Of a stretch of 64,000 nt of DNA, positions 25,351-33,423 are shown one piece after another. How positions within the stretch are numbered: position 1 is the stretch's first letter; each line of letters begins with the position of its first letter. Source of the DNA: Sphingomonas sp. 32-62-10 (GTDB taxonomy: Bacteria; Pseudomonadota; Alphaproteobacteria; Sphingomonadales; Sphingomonadaceae). Under the pieces are notes generated by a model. That model saw only the letters and a program-made list of their open reading frames with translations. It searched no databases and was not told where the DNA came from. The stretch covers positions 62,001-126,000 of the forward strand of contig NCEE01000009.1 of the NCBI GenBank assembly GCA_002280555.1, written 5' to 3'. The position numbers and the translations under genes are program-made.

Positions 25351-26268
25351 CTGAGCGCGACCTATCTGCCGACGCTGAAGCAGCTCCAATATCTTGTCTC
25401 GCTGCGCGATCACGGTCATTTCGGGCGTGCGGCGGAGGCGTGTTTCGTCACGCAATCGACGCTATCGGCGGGCCTTCGGGAATTGGAAACGTTGATCGGG
25501 ATAACGCTTGTCGAGCGTACCCGCCGCGTCGTGCGCTTCACGCCGCTGGGCGACCGGATCGCCGACAAGGCCCGCCGGGTGCTCCGCGAGGCGGAGGAGC
25601 TCGGCGATCTCGCGCGTGCTGCCGGGCGACCGCTGTCCGGCGAGATGCGCATGAGCGTGATCCCTACGATCGCGCCCTTCATGCTGCCCCGCATCCTGCC
25701 TCGGTTGCGGACAGATTACCCCGATCTGAAGCTCTATCTCCGCGAGGAAACGAGCAGCGTGGCGTGCGAAGGGCTCCACAATGGCCGCACCGATTGCGTG
25801 CTGCTGGCGCTGCCGTATGCGTGCGGTGAGGTGTCCGCGCAGCCGCTGTTCGACGACAAATTGTTCGTCGCTTTTCCCGATGGCGAGTACACGCCCTGCC
25901 CCGCCACGATCCGCGCGTCCGATATCGATGAACAGCGCCTGCTGCTGCTTGAGGACGGGCATTGCCTGAAGGATCATGCATTGTCCGCCTGCAACCGGCC
26001 GGAACTACGCGCAGAGGCGACGATGCTTGGAACCTCGCTCCATACAATCGTCCAAATGGTCGATAACGGACTGGGCGTTACGATGCTGCCCGAAATGGCG
26101 ATTGATGCGGGCATATTGGAGCATACCAATATCATCGCGCGACCGTTGGAAGCCAACAATCCCGTCCGCAGCATCGCATTGGTGTGGCGACGCGCATCCC
26201 CCCGCGAGAAGGATTTCATGCTGCTCGCTCAGGTTCTTGCAGCAACGCAGAAGATGGCGCGGGCATAG
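25351..26268 (+). CDS. oxyR: Hydrogen-peroxide-responsive LysR regulator
   Basis: LysR-type activator of peroxide defence, 305 residues from the chosen start. N-terminal HTH: QYLVSLRDHGHFGRAAEACFVTQ, with the OxyR-like spacing. The redox cysteines are Cys205 and Cys214 in EDGHCLKDHALSAC, matching C199/C208 of E. coli OxyR. The start is not clear: CTG at 25351 sits 6 bases after a good GGGAGG (25339-25344), and TTG at 25324 is further upstream. It follows ahpC-ahpF on the same strand. Confidence 0.9.
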   Translation: MSATYLPTLKQLQYLVSLRDHGHFGRAAEACFVTQSTLSAGLRELETLIGITLVERTRRVVRFTPLGDRIADKARRVLREAEELGDLARAAGRPLSGEMRMSVIPTIAPFMLPRILPRLRTDYPDLKLYLREETSSVACEGLHNGRTDCVLLALPYACGEVSAQPLFDDKLFVAFPDGEYTPCPATIRASDIDEQRLLLLEDGHCLKDHALSACNRPELRAEATMLGTSLHTIVQMVDNGLGVTMLPEMAIDAGILEHTNIIARPLEANNPVRSIALVWRRASPREKDFMLLAQVLAATQKMARA

Positions 26269-26326
26269 CAGCGCGCAATGCCCAATCTGTGCTATGCGCC
26301 AATCTGCTAAGCGGCCGGAGGATCAC

Positions 26327-26896
26327 TTGGACCAACTGACGTTGCGCCGATTATGGCGCATCGCCATCGCAGTCACGATCGTGCTGTCGGCGATTACTAA
26401 CAATTTTGGCCGCGCGACGGGCGCCGAAACCGCCATATCGCCGACAAAAAGGCTCGCCGAGAACGCATCGATTGCGCCCAATCTGTCCAGCTTCAACGCT
26501 GCCATTCAGGCCACCGGACTGGTCGGCACACTTTCTGCGCCCGGTCCTTACACGCTGTTCGCTCCAAGCAACGCGGCCTTTGCGCGCCTGCCAGCCAGCG
26601 TTCATGAGTCACTGATCGCACCGGCAGGGCTACCCATGCTGACTCGCATCATTGGCTATCACATCGTTCCAGGCGCAATAACATCCGACAATCTGCGTGG
26701 GCGAATCGCTGCAGGCGGTGGCAAGGCGGTGCTGCATACGATTTTCGGCGAAACACTGATCGTTTCATTCTCGGATCAGGCGATCAGCCTTACCGATGCC
26801 AATGGCAACAAAAGCTATATTGAGGATGCCGATCTACGCCAGGCCAATGGGATGATGCACATCGTCAATGGGGTAATGCTCCCACGCTTGGATTGA
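26327..26896 (+). CDS. Fasciclin (FAS1) domain protein
   Basis: A 189-residue exported protein. A hydrophobic N-terminal segment (about residues 9-25) acts as a signal or anchor. The FAS1 domain follows with its two conserved blocks: GPYTLFAPSNAAFARLP (H1) near residue 70 and IGYHIVPGAI with the final MMHIVNGVMLP (H2). FAS1 proteins mediate adhesion or cell-surface interactions. The start is TTG at 26327 with GGAGG at 26316-26320; the open frame runs further upstream but overlaps oxyR. Confidence 0.78.
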   Translation: MDQLTLRRLWRIAIAVTIVLSAITNNFGRATGAETAISPTKRLAENASIAPNLSSFNAAIQATGLVGTLSAPGPYTLFAPSNAAFARLPASVHESLIAPAGLPMLTRIIGYHIVPGAITSDNLRGRIAAGGGKAVLHTIFGETLIVSFSDQAISLTDANGNKSYIEDADLRQANGMMHIVNGVMLPRLD

Positions 26897-26946
26897 TGGG
26901 GGGGAGGTGCGGTCAGCTGTGTTCGCCCCCTGGGTGACGCAGCGCC

Positions 26947-27778
26947 CTACCCAGCCACCTCGACCAAACGGTCGAAATCGCTTGCGTCGTGGCGTTCGGC
27001 GAGTTGCTTTGCCGGATCGCCGAACGTGCGGTTCACGCGCGATCCGCGCTTAACCGCCTCGCGAGCGCCGATCTGGTCGGTCCAGCGCTGGACATGCTTG
27101 TAGTCATCAATGCTCAGAAACTCGCGGGCATTGTAAGCTACGCGGATGCCCGCGCCGTACCAAGGATAGATCGCCATATCGGCGATCGTATACTCATCGC
27201 CGATCATGAATTCGTGCTTTGCCAGATGCGTATCGAGTACGTGGAGCTGGCGCTTCACCTCCATCGCATAGCGATCGATCGCATATTGAATCTTGAACGG
27301 CGCATAGGCGTAAAAATGCCCAAAGCCGCCGCCAAGGAACGGGGCCGAGCCCATTTGCCACATCAGCCAGTTCATCGTCTGGGCACGCTTATGCGGATCC
27401 GTCGGCAGGAACGCGCCGAACTTTTCCGCCAGGTAAAACAGCATCGATCCGCTTTCGAACAGATGGAGCACCGGATCGACCGAATGATCGGCCATGGCCG
27501 GGATTTTCGAGTTCGGGTTGATATCGACAAAGCCGCTGCGCGTGGCCGGCGGCGAGCAGCTCTTCGAGCATGATCGTTACCTTTATCCCGTTCGGCGTCC
27601 CCAGCGAGTAAAGCTGGATCGGGTGCTTGCCGATGGGGAGCACCTTCTCATGCGTCGCGCCTGAAATGGGGCGGTTGATGTTGGCAAACTGGCCGCCATT
27701 GCCGGGCTCCCATGTCCAGATGGCGGGGGGCACATAACCGGCGGGCTGGTTTTTTGCGGGATCGGGGGCATCGGCCAT
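26947..27778 (-). pseudogene. yghU-type glutathione S-transferase, frameshifted by an internal deletion
   Basis: The gene starts at ATG 27778 (Shine-Dalgarno GGAGA) and reads as YghU: VWTWEPGNGG-like start, INRPISGATHEKVLPIGKHP, then LYSLGTPNGIKVTIMLEELLAAG. From about 27541 the protein changes frame; the remaining family sequence, GFVDINPNSKIPAMADHS through FESGSMLFYLAEKFG to RHDASDF, is intact in another frame down to 26947. Compared with E. coli YghU about 20 residues should lie between the two halves; only 7 bases do, so about 53 bp are missing. The disulfide-bond reductase/GST activity is presumably lost unless the lesion is artefactual. Confidence 0.85.
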
Positions 27779-27988
27779 GGCGGATCTCCATTGTAGCGAG
27801 TTTCAGTGAGCAGACCGTAATATGGGGGCGCGTGCAAGCCGTGCCAGATTGCGCCGCATCGTGACGTTCTTGACGGACTGATAGCAAATCCTTCGTTGCG
27901 GCGTGATCCGCCTTGCGCTATGCGCCCGCTCTTCCAACGCTAAAGCAATGGAATTCGCGCGGGAGCCTGGGATCTGATCCGGGGCGCT

Positions 27989-28022
27989 TGAACCGCTAAA
28001 CTTGAACGGGGTGAACCGCTAA
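27989..28022 (+). promoter_or_regulatory. Direct repeat in the rplK leader
   Basis: TGAACCGCTAA occurs twice, at 27989-27999 and 28012-28022, in the leader just before rplK. Such leaders often carry the L1 autoregulatory site. The exact role of this repeat is not known. Confidence 0.35.
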
Positions 28023-28052
28023 TCGCGGCCGCCCCCTGACAGAGTGAGAAGA

Positions 28053-28484
28053 ATGGCAAAAAAGATTACCGGCTATATCAAGCTGCAGGTGCCTGCAGGC
28101 AAGGCCAACCCCTCCCCGCCAATCGGCCCCGCATTGGGTCAGCGCGGCGTGAACATCATGGAATTCTGCAAGGCGTTCAACGCGTCGACGGGCGATCTGG
28201 AATCGGGCATGCCGATCCCCACGATCATCACCGTTTATGCTGATCGCAGCTTTTCGTTCGAAACGAAGACGCCGCCCGCCAGTTTCCTCATCAAGAAGGC
28301 TGCGAACCTGAAGTCGGGCTCCAAGGAGCCGGGCAAGGTTTCGGCTGGAAAGATTGCGCGCTCGAAACTGACCGAGATTGCGCAGACCAAGATGAAGGAC
28401 CTGAACGCCAACGATATCGAAGCGGCAACCCGCATCATCGAAGGCAGCGCCCGCGCAATGGGCCTCGAAGTGGTGGAGGGCTGA
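28053..28484 (+). CDS. rplK: 50S ribosomal protein L11
   Basis: Part of the GTPase-associated stalk base of the large subunit. The 143-residue product begins MAKKITGYIKLQVPAG, contains the proline-rich hinge SPPIGPALGQRG near residue 22 and a C-terminal RNA-binding domain ending in SARAMGLEVVEG. The frame is open nine bases further upstream (GTG 28044) but ATG 28053 matches all family members. rplA follows after four bases. Confidence 0.97.
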   Translation: MAKKITGYIKLQVPAGKANPSPPIGPALGQRGVNIMEFCKAFNASTGDLESGMPIPTIITVYADRSFSFETKTPPASFLIKKAANLKSGSKEPGKVSAGKIARSKLTEIAQTKMKDLNANDIEAATRIIEGSARAMGLEVVEG

Positions 28485-28488
28485 TCCG

Positions 28489-29184
28489 ATGACCAAGCTG
28501 ACCAAGAAAGCAAAGACGCTGGCGACCGCCGTTGACCGCGAAAAGCTGTACAACATCAACGAAGCGATTGCGCTGGCCAAGGCCAATGCCACCTCGAAGT
28601 TCGACGAGACGATCGAAATCGCGATGAACCTGGGCGTTGACCCTCGCCATGCCGACCAGATGGTCCGTGGCGTGGTCACCCTGCCCGCCGGTACCGGAAA
28701 GACGGTGCGCGTCGGCGTGTTCGCCAAGGGTGCCAAGGCTGACGAAGCCCGCGAAGCAGGCGCAGACGTTGTCGGTGCCGAAGACCTGATGGAGCTCGTT
28801 CAGGGCGGCACGATCGATTTCGATCGCTGCATCGCGACGCCGGACATGATGGGCGTCGTCGGACGCCTCGGCAAGGTGCTGGGTCCCAAGGGCCTGATGC
28901 CGAACCCGAAGCTCGGCACTGTGACGATGAACGTTGCGGAAGCCGTGAAGGCAGCCAAGGGCGGTCAGATCGAATATCGCGTCGAAAAGGCAGGCATCAT
29001 CCATGCCGGCCTCGGCAAGGCGAGCTTCACCCAGGAAGACCTGCGTCGCAATTTCGACGCGCTGGTCGACGCCGTAGTGAAGGCCAAGCCGACGGGTGCC
29101 AAGGGCAAATATGTCCGCAAGATCGCGGTCAGCTCAACGATGGGCGCTGGCGTGAAGGTCGATACTGCTGATATCGGCGCCTAA
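28489..29184 (+). CDS. rplA: 50S ribosomal protein L1
   Basis: Large-subunit L1-stalk protein and translational repressor of its own operon. The 231-residue product starts MTKLTKKAKTL and carries the signature MPNPKLGTV near residue 141. A strong terminator follows at 29215. Normally rplJ comes next; here a four-gene segment lies between, so the operon ends at rplA. Confidence 0.97.
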   Translation: MTKLTKKAKTLATAVDREKLYNINEAIALAKANATSKFDETIEIAMNLGVDPRHADQMVRGVVTLPAGTGKTVRVGVFAKGAKADEAREAGADVVGAEDLMELVQGGTIDFDRCIATPDMMGVVGRLGKVLGPKGLMPNPKLGTVTMNVAEAVKAAKGGQIEYRVEKAGIIHAGLGKASFTQEDLRRNFDALVDAVVKAKPTGAKGKYVRKIAVSSTMGAGVKVDTADIGA

Positions 29185-29214
29185 CACGCGCTTCGATTAA
29201 TCGAAGAAGTTGAA

Positions 29215-29241
29215 GGGCCGGGGCGCAACCCCGGCCCTTTT
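29215..29241 (+). terminator. Intrinsic terminator after rplA
   Basis: GGGCCGGGG (29215-29223) pairs with CCCCGGCCC (29229-29237) around a 5-nt loop, followed by TTTT. It closes the rplK-rplA unit. Confidence 0.9.
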
Positions 29242-29367
29242 GCTTTTCGCGCTGGATTGATTTGGCCCTGTTCACTTCGGGTACGTTGAGGCAATAGGCG
29301 CCGCATGATCGCCGGAATTGGCCGCTAGCGCCATCCGTCAGAGTTCAGATTGCAAGGACGTTTCAGC

Positions 29368-30183
29368 GTGGACCAGGCACATCATCCGATGGATACCGTT
29401 ACGCCGGACGTCATTCCCGACGCCATCGATGCCACTCTGCCCCCCAGCTCTGCCCTGGTGCCGAAAAAGCCGCTGATCATGCGGTTTGGCAAATGGATCC
29501 AGCCCAAGACGAACCGCTGGATCGTCGCCTCTTCGAAGATCGGAAATCCGTCGATCGTCGACACCTCGATCTTCCCCTGGGTGAAGATGGTCGAGAGCAA
29601 TTGGGAAATCATTCGTGACGAGGCGATGGCCGCACTGAATGATCTGGAAAAAGTACCCCCACTCGCCACCATCTCCCCCGATCATCGCCGAATCGCGCCA
29701 GCCGGGCGCTGGCGATCGCTGTTCCTGATCGGCTATCGGTACCGCGATCCCGCCAATTGCGCGAAATGCCCGCGAACGACGGAGATTGTCGAGCGCATCC
29801 CCGGGCTCAACTCGGCCTTCTTCTCGATTCTGGTTCCGGGCACGCATATTCCGCCGCATACGGGCGTCACCAAGGCTTTCCTGACCTGCCATCTTGGCAT
29901 CCAGGTGCCCAAGGACAGCGCCAATTGCCGGATGCGCGTGATCGACGAATGGGTGCATTGGGAAGAGGGCAAAGCGCTGATCTTCGACGATGTCGTCAAC
30001 CACGAAGTCCGCAACGACACCGATGAGACCCGGATTGTGCTGCTGATCCAGTTCAAACGGCCGGTGGGCATCATCGGCAAGATTGTCGGTGGACTGTTCC
30101 TGGAAGGGGTGCGCCGATCACGCTTTGTGCAAGATGCGCGGCGCGGAATCGCCAACTGGACTGCCGAACGCGCCGGGGCCTGA
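29368..30183 (+). CDS. Aspartyl/asparaginyl beta-hydroxylase family protein
   Basis: A 2-oxoglutarate/Fe(II)-dependent oxygenase of the AspH family (PF05118), 271 residues. The metal/substrate residues are visible: PPHTGVT near residue 168 with the first histidine and FDDVVNHEVRND with the second near residue 215. Bacterial relatives hydroxylate lipid A acyl chains (LpxO) or proteins; which applies is not clear. The GTG at 29368 has AAGGA nine bases upstream; a TTG at 29350 is open upstream. A helical C-terminal tail follows. Confidence 0.78.
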   Translation: MDQAHHPMDTVTPDVIPDAIDATLPPSSALVPKKPLIMRFGKWIQPKTNRWIVASSKIGNPSIVDTSIFPWVKMVESNWEIIRDEAMAALNDLEKVPPLATISPDHRRIAPAGRWRSLFLIGYRYRDPANCAKCPRTTEIVERIPGLNSAFFSILVPGTHIPPHTGVTKAFLTCHLGIQVPKDSANCRMRVIDEWVHWEEGKALIFDDVVNHEVRNDTDETRIVLLIQFKRPVGIIGKIVGGLFLEGVRRSRFVQDARRGIANWTAERAGA

Positions 30184-30194
30184 ACGCTGCCGGA

Positions 30195-31214
30195 TCAGGC
30201 GTGGACGATCGATACCTGCGTACCGGGGGTAAGATCGGTTATCTCAACCTTGGCCTTTAGCTGTTTGGCGAGAGCCTCAATGATGCTGGTGCCCAAACCC
30301 GGCTCGGGAACAGCATCTCCCTTGGGCATGCCAACGCCGTCATCGCTCACTGATAACGCCCAGGCGTCGCCCAGCGATTGATAGCCGACCTTGATAACGC
30401 CCCGCCGGTGGCTCGGAAAAGCGTGTTTCAGCGCGTTGATCACCAGTTCGGTGACAATCAACCCCAGGCTGACCGATGTGTCCGCCGTTGCCATGCTGTC
30501 ATCGACCTCGACCGCAATCGAAATCTGGTCGTGATCGCGGATCATCGACGCGCCCAGGCTGGCGCACAGATCGGTGAGGTAATTGGCGATCTTGACGTCG
30601 CCAATGCTCGACACCGCCAACTGACGTTGCACGGCAGCGACGGACATGACGCGCTGATGCGCATCACGGAGATGGACGCGGGTTTCCTCCGACTGGACCC
30701 GGCGAGCGCTCAGCAGCAACACGCTGGCGACGATCTGCAGGCTGTTGGCGACGCGGTGCTGCAGTTCCTGCAGGAGGATGGTCTTCTCGCGAAGCAGATC
30801 ATCCTTCGCCTTCAATGCCAACCGCATCTCAGTAACGTCGCTGATCGTCAAAATAATCAGCACCGTCTCGGTATCGCCGTAATCGAGATGGCGGGCGGTG
30901 AGGACCAGCTTGCGATCGCCAGTGTCGGCGAAGTGCGCATCCATTTCATAGGGACCGATTTCGGTACTGCCTGCTGCGGTAGCGCGCAATAATGTGGTAA
31001 GCTGGGGCGTCGCCCATTGGCCTGCGCCGACTGCCGCCAACTTCATGCCGATCAAATCGGCATCGTCCCGCAAATACGCATCACAAAACGACCTACTGGC
31101 TGCCTTCACCACCAGATTGTCGTCAATCAAGAGCGATGGCACTTCGGATGCCGTGATCAACGCCAACGCCAGCCTGTTCAATACTTCGGGATGGAGTGGC
31201 CGGGTATTCGACAA
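30195..31214 (-). CDS. PAS-containing HisKA_2/HWE-type sensor histidine kinase
   Basis: A soluble sensor kinase of 339 residues, no membrane segment seen. The N-terminal half is PAS-like (about residues 15-135, with LLIDDNLVVKAAS). The kinase domain has the phospho-acceptor in LLQELQHRVANSLQ near residue 155, and N and G boxes NALKHAFP and DDGVGMP. HWE/HisKA_2 kinases often act in light, stress or general stress signalling. The start is TTG at 31214, eight bases after a G-rich Shine-Dalgarno sequence; the open frame continues upstream but the sequence there is not convincing. It lies downstream of the LPOR gene, same strand, 152 bp apart. Confidence 0.78.
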   Translation of the reverse strand: MSNTRPLHPEVLNRLALALITASEVPSLLIDDNLVVKAASRSFCDAYLRDDADLIGMKLAAVGAGQWATPQLTTLLRATAAGSTEIGPYEMDAHFADTGDRKLVLTARHLDYGDTETVLIILTISDVTEMRLALKAKDDLLREKTILLQELQHRVANSLQIVASVLLLSARRVQSEETRVHLRDAHQRVMSVAAVQRQLAVSSIGDVKIANYLTDLCASLGASMIRDHDQISIAVEVDDSMATADTSVSLGLIVTELVINALKHAFPSHRRGVIKVGYQSLGDAWALSVSDDGVGMPKGDAVPEPGLGTSIIEALAKQLKAKVEITDLTPGTQVSIVHA

Positions 31215-31366
31215 AATGGCCCCCTTTCTTGGGGACCGGAGGCTCGCGGTGCGAAAGCCATCCCCGGCAGAGCAATGTGAGAATGCGCTGTTTCGTTCTA
31301 ACGCCGCAGGATCATAGCATGTTCCCATGAAACTGCGGAGAAATAAGTCACTGTTGCGCCGGGCGT

Positions 31367-32329
31367 TCAGGCCAGCCCCACGAGACGCTCGCTCAGCGCC
31401 CATAACCGCTGCGATCGAGTGGTATCGGTCGCCTTGCTCGACAAGCTTTGCGCAAAGGCGGCACGACCTTCCTGCTGACGGTTGCCCCAACTCCAGTGCA
31501 CGCCGGACTGCGTGAAATCTGGGTCTGCCACCACCTGCGCGACCCGGTCGCCCGACAGCGGCTGTGAGACATAGCCCTTGGTGATGTTTTTCTGGAACCA
31601 GGGGAATATCTTCTGGAACAGCTTCGGCGCGTTGCGAAACAGCGGCGTTTCCGCGACACAACCCGGGTAGAGCGTGCTGAAGATGATCCCGGACTTGTCA
31701 TGAAACCGCGCATGGAACTCGCGGCTCATCATCATCGTGCAGAGCTTACTGTCCTTATACGCCTTACCCGCTTTAAAGGGTTTGCCGTCGATCATCGCAA
31801 TCGGTGCCTTGAAACCTGCCTCGAACCCTTCGAAATTGCCGAGATCGGCAGGTGCGGGAATGGGGATGCGGCCGCCGAATTCCTCGGAATTCGCGGTGAC
31901 GGTGCCAAGCGTTACAAGCCGCGGCGCGGGAGCTCGCTTCAGATCGTCGAGCATCAGGTTGGCGAGCAGAAAATGACCGAGATAATTGGTCGCAACGCTT
32001 AGTTCATATCCCTCGGGTGAACGGGCGGGTTCCTTCAGCAGCGGCAGATAGGTCGCGGCATTGCATACCAGCGCATCAAGTGGACGGCCACTGGCGCGAA
32101 ACGCCGCCGCGAAACCGCGCACCGATTCCAACGACGCGAGATCGAGATGGACAAGGTCATATCGATCCTTGGGCAGGCCAAGCCCGGTCGCTGCCGCCGC
32201 GGCCTTGTTCAGATCGCGGCACGCCATGATGACATGCCAGCCGCGCTCAATCAGCGACGCGGTCGCATAAAGGCCAACGCCGGACGATGCCCCTGTGATG
32301 ATCGCCAGAGGCAAATTTGCTTTCGTCAT
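31367..32329 (-). CDS. Light-dependent protochlorophyllide reductase (LPOR)
   Basis: Reduces protochlorophyllide to chlorophyllide using NADPH and light. The 320-residue SDR matches LPOR over its whole length: cofactor motif TGASSGVGLYA (residues 12-22), VCNAATYLPLL near 88, the Tyr191-Lys195 pair in AYKDSKLC, and Cys224 in YPGCVAETPLFRN; T. elongatus LPOR has Tyr193, Lys197, Cys226. The LPOR-specific ending segments (IFPWFQKN, VHWSWGNRQ) are present too. LPOR is typical of oxygenic phototrophs and is reported in some aerobic anoxygenic phototrophic alphaproteobacteria. No other bch genes are in the window. ATG 32329 has AAGGGA upstream. Confidence 0.9.
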   Translation of the reverse strand: MTKANLPLAIITGASSGVGLYATASLIERGWHVIMACRDLNKAAAAATGLGLPKDRYDLVHLDLASLESVRGFAAAFRASGRPLDALVCNAATYLPLLKEPARSPEGYELSVATNYLGHFLLANLMLDDLKRAPAPRLVTLGTVTANSEEFGGRIPIPAPADLGNFEGFEAGFKAPIAMIDGKPFKAGKAYKDSKLCTMMMSREFHARFHDKSGIIFSTLYPGCVAETPLFRNAPKLFQKIFPWFQKNITKGYVSQPLSGDRVAQVVADPDFTQSGVHWSWGNRQQEGRAAFAQSLSSKATDTTRSQRLWALSERLVGLA

Positions 32330-32410
32330 GCGCCGATCGTCCCTTCATTTCCACGACCGACTCTTTGCGATGCGACACGGCCCAAGGCAAGGCTCGGTCT
32401 TTCGCTCGGT

Positions 32411-32995
32411 CTAATCGAGCCGCGCTCGAACTTCGTCGCGCAACACCGGGAGGACATCGGCCTCGAACCAAGGGTTTTTCTGCATCCAGCCCGTGCTGCG
32501 CCACGACGGATGGGGCAGCGGGAAGATCGCCCCGCCATGGCTGGCAAAGCCGCGCACCGCCGCGGTCAACGTCTGCTTGCCGCGCGGTGCGAGGTAGCGC
32601 GCTTGTGCATATTGGCCGACAAGCAGGGTCAGCCGGTCATCCGGGAGCAGCGCGAGCACCTGATCATGCCATAATGGCGCGCATTCCGAGCGTGGCGGCA
32701 AGTCACCTGAAGCGCCCGTCCCCGGATAGCAAAACCCCATCGGCACCAGCGCGACGATGGCCGGATCATAGAAAAGGTCCGGAGACAGGCCCGTCCAGTC
32801 ACGCAGCCTTTCGCCGCTCGCGTCGTCCCACGGCACCCCGCTTTCATGCACGCGTGTGCCGGGGGCCTGGCCGATGATTACGATCCGCGACGTCGCGCTG
32901 AATTGCACAATCGGCCGCGGTCCGGCAGCCAGCGCCTTAGCGCATACGCGGCAGGCACGAATCTCTGCCCGCAGTGCATCTGCATCGTCCGCCAC
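32411..32995 (-). CDS. Uracil-DNA glycosylase-like protein
   Basis: A 194-residue member of the uracil-DNA glycosylase superfamily. The N-terminal RACRVCA cysteines (near residues 12-16), IIGQAPGTRVHESGVPWDD near residue 45 with the GQAPG catalytic loop and the late PLPHPSWR motif fit the family 4/5-like group. The start is GTG at 32995, with GAGG upstream; the frame is open to 33121 but the extra residues look non-coding. It would excise uracil from DNA; the exact substrate class is uncertain. It is divergent from rplJ. Confidence 0.72.
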   Translation of the reverse strand: MADDADALRAEIRACRVCAKALAAGPRPIVQFSATSRIVIIGQAPGTRVHESGVPWDDASGERLRDWTGLSPDLFYDPAIVALVPMGFCYPGTGASGDLPPRSECAPLWHDQVLALLPDDRLTLLVGQYAQARYLAPRGKQTLTAAVRGFASHGGAIFPLPHPSWRSTGWMQKNPWFEADVLPVLRDEVRARLD

Positions 32996-33121
32996 TTTGC
33001 TTGGCCTCGCTTCCCGATCAGTTGATCCTATGACGCGCGACGGCGGATCGCGCCACTCAACAAGCGTTGCCAGCGCGTCACACTGCACAATTGCCGCGCG
33101 TGCTGGACGATCGCGCAGCAA

Positions 33122-33149
33122 TTGACTTTTGCGACGATACCGCTATCCG
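33122..33149 (+). promoter_or_regulatory. Possible promoter of the rplJ-rplL unit
   Basis: TTGACT at 33122-33127 and TATCCG at 33144-33149 are 16 bp apart, a sigma-70-like pair. It would give a leader of about 270 nt before rplJ, in keeping with L10-type leaders, which contain several hairpins (for example CAGGTCGC/GCGGCCTG near 33385-33404). Confidence 0.35.
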
Positions 33150-33423
33150 CACGCCATCACTTGGCCAGCGCTCGCGCCAGCCAGGTTGCCGTCCGAGACA
33201 GTAGGTGGCCGGAATTCTCCGGTCTTAATTTCCTGCCGAGACGGGGAATGGAATTTTTGCCGCTCGCGCAGCCTTTGTGCTCGTGACGGTTTGCTGCCGC
33301 CGCAGGCGGTCAGTTTCCCATGCCCCATCGAATGGACACCCTGGATGCTGGGGATAGTCCCCTGCGTCCGGTTTGAACCGGGCAGGTCGCTTAGGCGGCC
33401 TGTTCAAACACGTGGAGAATGGC
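33150..33423 (+). promoter_or_regulatory. rplJ leader region
   Basis: No convincing gene lies here. The last 90 bases before rplJ fold into small hairpins (GGGG/CCCC at 33350-33362, GGTT/AACC around 33370-33378 and a CAGGTCGC/GCGGCCTG stem around 33384-33403), as expected for an L10 autoregulatory leader. The binding of L10-L12 is known in other bacteria; here it is inferred. Confidence 0.35.

Noticed and set aside
31215..31661. 149-codon N-terminal extension of the sensor kinase
   Set aside because: It overlaps the LPOR gene in the same direction, is Arg/Ala-rich and lacks a ribosome-binding site; the TTG at 31214 fits the PAS start better.
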